Positions 56,370-64,000 of a stretch of DNA of 64,000 nt are shown one piece after another. Origin of the DNA: Gnetum montanum. Its lineage: Eukaryota > Streptophyta > Gnetopsida > Gnetales > Gnetaceae. Within the stretch, counting starts at the first letter, position 1. Every line of letters starts with the position of its first letter. The stretch lies in NCBI GenBank assembly GCA_015680685.1, contig MNCI01033474.1:2358117-2422116 (forward strand), written 5' to 3'. The notes under the pieces are model-generated. The model saw only the letters and a list, made by a program, of their open reading frames with translations, was not told where the DNA came from and did no database searches. The position numbers were made by a program, and so were the translations under genes.

Positions 56370-57650
56370 GAATTAGACCAACATTCAAAATACCCATAAG
56401 ATAAAATTGAAAACCCACAAAAATATTGGTGTACACAACTAATTTTAGAGTATGCACAAAATGTAAGGAGTACCCAAAACCAATTCGAGTAAATATAAAG
56501 CAAAATAAAAAAAATCCTAGCTTAATCAAGATAATGGGTTTCACAAATAGGTGAAATTATTAAAACCCAATTCAATTGATCTTAATTCTAGGACAAAGGA
56601 ATTTTCTCAAAACTCTAAGAAGATTAAGAGAGATCAAAACCCAAATGGAAAATTTCATACAATTGAAGGGTGAGAGTAAAGTGATCATTATCCAATCTAA
56701 GAATTGAAGTGAGAAGGTTATATTTTCATGGTTGAATTACTCCAAGAATCAAACACTCTGATACCAATTTGGTGCAAACCCCATGCACAATAAGTGCCAA
56801 ATTCCCTTAGAACCTAACTTTAATGGAGTTAAAAGAGAATAAAACATGAACAAGATAGACCAATTTTTTATTCAATGCCAAAAGCAAAGTGGAAGTATGA
56901 CACAATCAAGGATTTAAAATAAGACCCAAGACAATTCTCTTTCAATCTCATAATCCTTAAGGCAAATACTCAAGGTGAGCAACTCAATGAGACTAAACAA
57001 TTAGTACAATCTTCTCTACTGAAGAGCTTTAAATGCTATGGCAAATAGGGCTTGAACACTATTGAAGCATATTTAATCTTTATATAGCCTTAAGTGATCA
57101 TTTTTCTACCTCTCGGACTTTGTGCTTTTTAAAATTTTAATATTTTATTGAAACTATGAGTGCATACAAGTCACAATAGCTTGCATGTCATAGATTGCAA
57201 TGAGGTTGTGGATCATAACCCTTCATACTAGTAAACCATGTGAATTTCTTGTTATTGTTTCTCCTAGGAGTACAATTAGACTATGATGATTAGGAGTACA
57301 ATTTGTTGATTGTGATCATACTGCAGTTTGCACTCTTTGATTATGACCTCCTATTATCGCATTAGTTTCACACTCTATTGTAGAATATGAAACATGATAA
57401 GTTTTTCCTCGGGTGGTCCACTACAGTAGATTGTAATTGGTAGTTGTAGATTGCGGCCTCCTATGACTCACAGCATCCTTGGTCTTGGCTACTTGACTCA
57501 TATAAACATCACAATTGACTCTAAAAAAACTACACATAATTATTCGACTCCTATGACTCCTAAGAACACTGAGGATGCAAAATAGGACAAAGAGGTGGGT
57601 TGATGTCTTCATCATTAAGTCATGAAAGGAAGATATGATGATTGGAGAAT
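56370..57650 (-). mobile_element. remnant of a minus-strand copia-like LTR element
   Basis: At 56755-56765 the minus strand reads TGGTATCAGAG, the initiator-Met tRNA primer site typical of Ty1/copia and many other plant elements. The DNA to its right would be the LTR (about 56768-57650) and has a minus-strand TATATAAAG box near 57088-57080. To the left only about 390 bp of leader remain before family E, and no gag is recognised. The LTR's right end is not defined. Confidence 0.5.
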
Positions 57651-58189
57651 GTTGAGTATTTATGATAATAATGCATATATGACATTGAGCAAGATTGTGC
57701 TATTTTGGTTTGACAGTAATGGGATGAGTGGGCTTGTTTATATTATATTGATTATGTGATGGTTTTAATGCTTAGTTATAGTATGTTTATATGTTGACAT
57801 GTGTTATCGAAAATCTATATCCTTGTGAGATGGCTTCCAGCTTCATGGTTCTATCTCTAAGCTATATAAGAAGTATTTATCATATATTTCATACTTAGTA
57901 ATATAAAATTATTTTATTTACAAATTATGTTAGGAAAAATAGAGTTTTGTTGATAAGTAGCCTACAAACTATAGACTAGGATATATTTATTACTTGAAGA
58001 GTTGGTTATTATGTTTTCTATACTTGTTATATTTGTACACATCCTTTGGTTGATGCTAATGCATTTTGTTAATGATAAGAACTATTAGAAAAATATAACA
58101 TGTAAGAATGTTAAAATTTATTCATTTCAATAACTACTGGATTTAAGATCAATATTGAGGGAAAATTAATTAATTCCACTTGACATTGT
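57651..58189. other. spacer, nothing recognised
   Basis: AT-rich, with no domain, no clear repeat and no RNA gene seen. Confidence 0.3.
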
Positions 58190-58800
58190 AAAATCATTGG
58201 AGCCCTAACATAGCTACCAAATACAAGATTAGATATCAAGTTTGCTATAAACCAACTTGTTGTTGTAATGCAAAGACTAAATTATCACCATATGATAGTC
58301 TTTTTATGGCCTAATCTTCAAATTAATTTCTATAAAGATCTTATAGGTTTAGGAAAATGCCAAATGGAGAGGAAATGATCTTGATCATGGTTTTAAAACA
58401 AGGATTTTAATCCAATTATATGAAAATCCTACAAATTGGTGAAGTAGTAAATAACAAGTTATGTCCTTATCATCCATAGAAGTATAGTACTATGCCTTAT
58501 GTAAAATAGTCCAAGATGTTATGTGGATTAAACAATTTCTTATGGATATCAGGATAATAATACCTATACTCATTATTATTCAATGTAATAATCAAGTAGT
58601 AATCAAGGTCATGTAGAATCCAATTTAAAAGTCTTTACATAATCAACAATTGATATTTAGAAGTCTTTACGAAATCGTAAAAAGTCAAAATTTGTATCTT
58701 AAGAAAGTTGGGATTCTTCAAGTAGGCTAAATGTTTAGCTAGAGTTCATTTAAAGTAAGTTAAGTACAAGGTGTACAATTTGTCCAAAAGAAATTACCAT
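58190..58800 (+). pseudogene. Ty1/copia RT C-terminus and RNase H remnant
   Basis: From 58202 the frame reads TRLDIKFAINQL, matching the copia TRPDIxFAVN motif near the RT end. From 58461, in another frame, it reads SLSSIEV then YYALCKIVQDVMWIKQFLMD, equal to the copia RNase H SLSSAEAEYxAL...WLxxLLxxL motif. CNNQVVIKV follows, then SLYEIV near 58660, as in the copia HIDIRYHFIRE region. Stops are frequent and a frameshift separates the two halves. No LTR could be assigned to it. Confidence 0.78.
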
Positions 58801-59389
58801 TACAACCAAAAGGTTAACCAAATAAGAATTTACAATAGCAATTTTGAAGATCCAAGAGATCTTCTTTTATCGTACAAATTACATAAATTTGAGTTTGCTA
58901 CATTAATAATATGATAACTGTCATTTACGTTTCTATAATTTTATTAGATAACTAAAATTTAACACTTTCTACAACTATAAAAATTAATGAATTTTGCCAT
59001 TGTATATTACATATATATAGGCAAAAAATACAAATTCACACATGCAAATGGATTTACACATTTGAGAACTTATTGGAGCATATGCTTATGTTTAAATGTG
59101 CATAAGCAATTGCATATGTGTAGCTAATAAATTTTAATTTTTGTATTCTATAACCATGGTACATGCTTATAAAGCCTAATAGGGTTAGTTCATGTATGCA
59201 TATATTAAAATATAAAGATAAATATTCTTCAATTACATAGCTTCGCATAATTATAATTAACTACCATAAATAAAGCCATGAAGTTAAGCACATATCAAAC
59301 CACATAAGAATTAATGAGACTCTACATATATTAGCATATTACAAGACTTGAATACATCACATACCAAAGAAAACAAGGTCATCTAGAAT
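58801..59389. other. spacer, nothing recognised
   Basis: Very AT-rich, with short degenerate frames only. Confidence 0.3.
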
Positions 59390-60000
59390 AGGAATATTAC
59401 ATTTTTATCTTTCAAAATCTTTCTCTTAGGAGAATTGAGGATGAGTGGTATGTAGATCATCCTCAATTTCTATGTAGTTTCATGAGTATCATGCTTATTT
59501 CATTTAACCTTTATCATTGGTATCAATTTGTTCAATTTTCTTTTCGTATGATCAACAACCCAAAAACAATTGTTAACAAAACTTACATATAGTTGTAATT
59601 GCACATCTTGCCAATTGATCACATGACCTGGATCATAAACATACTTTTGTAACATAGAAATATGAAACACATCATGAATTTCCCCTAGTTTTAATAAAAA
59701 CTATTTTGATAAGCCACATCACTAACTCTTTTTAGAATCTTAAAAGGTCTAATAAAATAAGGTGCCAACTTGCTTTTTTGATCAAATCAGATTAATCCCA
59801 TCAAAAAATAGATCTTTTAAAAGATATAATCATAGACATTAAACTTTAAAAATCTTGTTACATTTGCATACTTGACATAGCAATCTTGATTTTCTCTTAA
59901 TTTATCTTTGATGATTTGAAGTGGTTGTATTTTATACATCAAAATATCTATCCTAATTTGTTGTTGATCTTCTAGATAAAGATTTAAATTTGAAACTAAT
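59390..60000 (-). pseudogene. chromovirus integrase C-terminus and chromodomain remnant
   Basis: On the minus strand, from about 59980 leftwards, frames read IIKDKLRENQDCYVKYANV, then KSKLAPYFIRPFKILKRVSD, then VFHISMLQKYVYDPGHVI. The chromodomain-like part (RKLNKLIPMIKVK, HDTHETT) ends near 59440. The order GKLAPRYIGPFEIL...VFHVSMLRKY...chromodomain is the hallmark of Ty3/gypsy chromoviruses, a lineage different from A-D. Several stops and at least one frameshift. No LTR or upstream pol is seen to the right. Confidence 0.78.
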
Positions 60001-60365
60001 GAACTCAGAAGAATGATTTAGAAGAAGACCCTTAATAACATGTGGTATTAGACTATAGGAGAAAAGCAAATCCATTTACATTAAGTCTAATAAGGATCTT
60101 TAACATAAAACCCTAATTATATAAGGATAAGGATAATTATCGAAAGGCTCAATGCTCATCCTTCAAGACAAGGTCCTAGGAGGATAGTGGATGAATAAAA
60201 GCATAATCTCTTTTGAGTAGTTGCACCCAGAATCAAATCCAAGTCTTAGGAATAGAGAAAGAAGTGCCTTATCATCACTTTAAGTGGTCGTCCCTATAAA
60301 AGCCTCTTTATATGTTTTTTGAAATTGCAATGCAAATTAAGGTTGGAATTGTTCAAACTCATGTA

Positions 60366-60550
60366 GGATTTACACCAAGGTGTTAGCTTGTTGGTTAGAC
60401 TCTTCATTTGGAGGTTCCAAGTTGTAGGCTCGATTTAGTGGGTGATGTTATGTTATAAAGTTCTAGTTTAAATATATATCTTGGGGGGTACTTAATTGTT
60501 AAAAATAGAAAGTTTTAAGTTCTAACACCAAAGAAGAAGAAGAAGAAGAC
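60366..60550 (+). mobile_element. possible tRNA-derived SINE
   Basis: A polymerase III A-box-like TAGCTTGTTGG at 60384-60394 is followed by a B-box-like GGCTCGATTTA at 60427-60437. The tRNA-like stretch ends in an (AAG)n tract at 60531-60550. The boxes are imperfect and no target duplication was found, so this is tentative. Confidence 0.35.
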
Positions 60551-60599
60551 TTATGTGGGACCTCATTTCCTCCTAATACAAGAAGGTGAATTAATCTTT

Positions 60600-60880
60600 G
60601 AAGGGATTAACATATGTGGATGTAGTATTGGAGGATAGGGAACATATCTTTCTTATTTGTCCTTATGTTAATCTATTGAGATTTAAAATGATTTACTTAA
60701 GTTTTTTTTAACTATAATAATCAATTGTGGATTATTATATTAATGAGGTCTTCAAGACTCATAAAAAACATATTAAAACCTTGTAAAAAGTATTTTTTTT
60801 ATCCTATTAGCCTTTTGAGAATCCATTAGGAAATAATAAAGCATTTCTAATTCTATATTTATATAGTCTATACTCTTTTA
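60600..60880 (+). pseudogene. 3' end fragment of a LINE (copy 1)
   Basis: The frame near 60620-60700 reads DVVLEDREHIFLICPYVNLL, matching the zinc-finger end after LINE RTs (C-x-C...E-x-x-x-H-x-F-x-x-C), parallel to LEDEQHVFLSYHV of the larger LINE at 62820. The following non-coding part (TATTAAAACCTTGTAAAAAGTATT, then AATAAAGCATTTC) matches 63103-63190. Confidence 0.6.
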
Positions 60881-61125
60881 AAACAAAATTTGATTGAGTA
60901 GTATAAATGCTTAATCAGAAATAAGAAGAGGATCTTTCTTAGAAATCAGCAAGATCTTTTTTCATACATGATCAAAAAGGAGCTTAAGAAATTTTGAAAG
61001 TCTTTTCAGCACAAAATATCTCCATCACTTAAAATCTCTTTTCATGATATTTGCATTTTTTATAATAAGATTTTTTAGGGGAGGATGGTTGATGCTTTAG
61101 TGTTACTCAAGCTTCCTTATATTTC

Positions 61126-63195
61126 ACTCTGGATGAGGTTATGGATAACATTAAGAGATCAGCAACAGGTAAAGTTGTGGATCCTGATGATTTGTATGCT
61201 GAATTGCTTCACTGGATAGGAACTCTTATTCATAAAGAAATTTGTCAAAGGCTGAACATAGTGGTTGAGGATGGCTTGGACCCACGATGAAAGATTAGCA
61301 AGGTAATACTTTTGCATAAAAAAGGTGACAAAAATAATCTAAATAACTATCAAATGATAGTGGTTTGTAATATTTTTGTTAAGCTATTGGGCACTCTTCT
61401 TGAAAAAAGATTAGGCAGTTGGGCAAAAATTAATAATAAAAGGGCAATTTGCTAGGCAAGATTTAGACAAAGCCAATCCAATATTGATCATTTGGTTAAT
61501 CTTCAATATTGTATAGAAATTTCAAAAAGTCCCAACAAAGAAATTTTCATTTGTTTTGTTGATTTTGCAAAAGCATTTGACTTAGTGGTCTAAACAAAGT
61601 TATAGGAGTGACTTAATTATTTAGGAATTCCTACAAAGTTAATAGTAGTAACTCAAAATTTGAATGAGGAAGTCATACTTGAGGTTGAGGATAGTATATT
61701 AGAGGATAAATTTCAATTTTAGAGAAAAATTGGAGTAAAGCAAGGTTGTCCTTTATCTCTAACTCTCTTCGGTCTCTTTATTGACGAATTACAAGATTGG
61801 TTATGTAAAGGTGATCAAAAGCATGTTATCAAACTAGGATCTCAAACAATACACCTACTTCTATATATAAATGATGTTACATTAATTTCTACATTTGAAT
61901 AAGGTATGCATAATATCTTACAAGTGTTAGAAAACTTTTGTCTTTCATTGGGTCTGGGTCTAAAGGTTAATATGAAAAAAACAAAAATGATGATATGGGG
62001 TATCAAAAATATAAATTATGGTTTTATTTTGGGATCTACCAAAATAGAAATTATGAACTCCTTTAGATACTTGGGGCATCATTGTGGAAAAACTACAAAT
62101 GGGATAAATGTGTCAAAGAAAGAATAGCAAGAGGAATTAAAGCTTTATATACAGTTAAAAGCAAATGCAAAATAGGAATATGGGTTTAGCAAGTGAGGAA
62201 ATAAATCTTCCAATCTATCATTTATCCAACTGTATTGTATGGGTGTGCAATGTGGGGACCAAGTCTCAATGCAAAAAACTAGCAGGTTATTGAAAGGGTG
62301 CAACAAATTTTTTTTATTAGATGAATTACAAGTAAAAGCATTCCATGTTGCTTTTGGAGTGTGATTTGCTTCCCCTAGAAGCTTAAGCTCTCTATCAATT
62401 TATTGCTTATACTTAAAAAACTCTTAGCAATAGAGCATCCAAAGTTTTCTAAAAAACGTCTTTGAAAGTACAAGAGAACAAGGCTAATATTTTCAGGGAA
62501 TACAATGGCACAAAACTTGGAATATCTTAATGGAGGTCATGCAAAATAATCCTAAACATATTCAAAAATTAGTAAAACATCAAGTATTAAAGAAGTTGTG
62601 GTCAAATACTGAAGAAAAGAAAAAATTCTACTTAGAGCATATTAAAGGTAATTCTTTAGATTCCTCGGTCCAGTATCTTATGGCTAATATCCAGATTTGA
62701 GCTTGTAGTTTTATCAACAAGCTCCATTTGAGTTTACATCGTCTAGGGATTGAAAATGGAAGATGGATTCACATGCCAAGGGAAAAGCTCACATGTCAAT
62801 TATGTGGATCTAAAACCCTTGAGGATGAGCAACATGTTTTTCTTAGTTATCATGTGATAGATCATTTGAGGTAGAAATACAATATTACTGCTAATAATTT
62901 GTATGATTTGTTTTTGATACATCCTATGGTGGTTGGCCACTTTATTGAGTCAGTTTCGTTCTTCCTGACAAGAATGTACTGGTAGATCCTTTGGGTCTGC
63001 AAATGTCAATAAATCAATTTCAATTTCAATTTTATAATATATGAGTTAGGTTTCTTTGTAATCAATATATATTATTTAAGTTTATGATCGCAAAAGAAAG
63101 ATATTAAAACCTTGTAAGAAGTATTTTAGTTTGTCTGTAAAACCTTTGAAATTTCTTCTATGACTAATAAAACATTTCCACTTCAATATTTGTAT
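61126..63195 (+). pseudogene. LINE reverse transcriptase pseudogene, 5'-truncated
   Basis: One frame from 61126 to 62124 holds the RT blocks in order: LHKKGDKNNLNNYQMI, ICFVDFAKAFDLVV (motif A), GVKQGCPLSLTLFGLFIDEL (motif B, near 61740), LLLYINDVTLIS (motif C, YIND for YADD, near 61865), FCLSLGLGLKVNMKKTKMM and SFRYLGHHCG. A few stops interrupt it (TGA, TAG, TAA). After a frameshift the C-terminal Cys-His segment LTCQLCGSKTLEDEQHVFL occurs near 62790-62850. A repeated CAATTTCAATTTCAATTTT tract at 63013-63033 resembles a LINE tail. Endonuclease is absent. Related DNA at 63085-63195 repeats the end of LINE copy 1. Confidence 0.82.
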
Positions 63196-63640
63196 GTACT
63201 ACAAGGATCCACTGTAATGCATGATTTACGGTTTTTTTTCTTGTGCAGCTTTTCTTTTGTTGGTGTCATCTTGGAAAAGTTAGAGAAAGCACCTCCTTGA
63301 ACGGTTGTGGATGTAAGGAAAGAATATGAATGAATCCGCTCTATGGGGAAGTGATTGGCTTGGTTCCACAAAACACAAGCATTGCTACTATGTAGATGTC
63401 GATGAAAATTTCCTCAAATTTCTTTAGTAACATTTTTGTTGCATGACAATTATATAAATCAGAAATCCTAACCATTGCAAGTGCTCTTTTGTAGTTACGA
63501 GATCAATTTCATTTTAATAATCAATTTAAGAGTTTAACATGGTCGAATTTTGTTTGCGTGTGGAAGATAAATTCAAGCTATAAATTTAAAGCAAAAGCAG
63601 ATTCTGAGATTTTAGATGGCCGAACCGACTTCTAGATTTC
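63196..63640 (+). pseudogene. possible host exon remnant
   Basis: TTTTTTTTCTTGTGCAG at 63232-63248 looks like a 3' splice site. The following frame reads SFSFVGVILEKLEKAPP, a stop, TVVDVRKEYE, a stop, IRSMGK, a stop and AWFHKTQALLLCRC. The stops are TGA, as from mutated Arg or Trp codons. It seems protein-like, but I do not recognise the family, and it may be chance. Confidence 0.25.
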
Positions 63641-63659
63641 TGTGATCTGATTGTGTCTT

Positions 63660-64000
63660 CATAAAAAATGGCAAAATGCGTATGCTTGGCTTTCAAGTTT
63701 AGCATAGTATTTGTAACGTACCATTGCCAAAGATAGATTCGCTACAGTGAAAGGGCAAAAAAATATGCGGAACATCCTATTTTCTAAAGCCGTATCCGCT
63801 ACAGTGAAAGTGAAAAGTACGTGTTCCGATTACTTTCCCGTCTACCCTGGTTATGAAACATTCTGCAATTTAGTTTTTTCTGACAAGCACAGTTGCTTCT
63901 TTACTTTTTAGAGCACCGCATGCTTGGCTTTGAAGGTTAGCATAGCATCTGCAACCTTTTATTTTCCAAAGAGGATAAAGTACGGCACATACCATTTTCC
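63660..64000 (+). repeat. direct repeat, about 235-bp period
   Basis: GTATGCTTGGCTTTCAAGTT plus TAGCATAGTATTTG near 63678 recurs as GCATGCTTGGCTTTGAAGGT plus TAGCATAGCATCTG near 63918. In between, ATTCGCTACAGTGAAAG (63738) and ATCCGCTACAGTGAAAG (63795) form a second short pair. It runs off the right edge. Confidence 0.6.

Overview
The window looks like intergenic, repeat-dominated nuclear DNA of a plant, probably a seed plant with a large genome. A gymnosperm is possible, but the sequence does not prove it. The evidence is a pile-up of old Ty3/gypsy and Ty1/copia LTR retrotransposons, LINE remnants, AT-rich spacers, and scraps of plant genes (a pentatricopeptide-repeat gene and an SDE3-like silencing helicase). 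I found no intact host gene, no rRNA gene and no CRISPR array. Every recognisable coding region is broken by stops or frameshifts.

Layout. 1-3.3 kb: 5' end of a minus-strand Ty3/gypsy-like element (G), with gag-protease in one frame broken by three stops, running off the left edge. 3.4-5.1 kb: more GC-rich DNA with a PPR-gene fragment. 5.15-5.6 kb: truncated LTR. 5.6-9.3 kb: non-coding repeat family E with minisatellites. 9,311-29,214: Athila-like element B, interrupted at 17,777-27,612 by related element C. 29.2-34.1 kb: spacer, another E copy, a G-related LTR fragment and an SDE3-like helicase pseudogene on the minus strand. 34.1-56.4 kb: a third E copy split by two insertions, element A (35,435-42,668, plus strand, gag-protease only) and element D (42,826-55,715, minus strand, the largest). 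56.4-60.4 kb: remnants of copia elements and of a chromodomain-type gypsy element, then a possible SINE. 60.6-63.2 kb: two LINE remnants. 63.2-64 kb: possible exon remnant and direct repeats.

A, B, C and D belong to one superfamily. They share LTRs of about 0.8-1 kb ending in TG/CA, a primer-binding site resembling TGGCGCCGTTGCCGGGGA (the site typical of Athila elements), an Athila-like Gag core, an odd short zinc knuckle, and gag-PR-RT-RH-INT order. All four have 5-bp target-site duplications, perfect for A and one mismatch for B, C and D. The promoter region of each LTR holds a cluster of GATATC palindromes just upstream of a TATA box. D also carries an additional ORF (aORF) 3' of integrase. 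A and C keep only its start, behind a conserved splice-acceptor-like CAG|ATGG. D has a second GATATC-plus-TATA module upstream of that ORF.

No copy looks able to move. Catalytic residues have decayed in complementary ways: intact protease DSG only in A, RT FMDD only in D, integrase DDE only in C. Nonsense mutations are mostly C-to-T type, as expected for methylated, silenced DNA.
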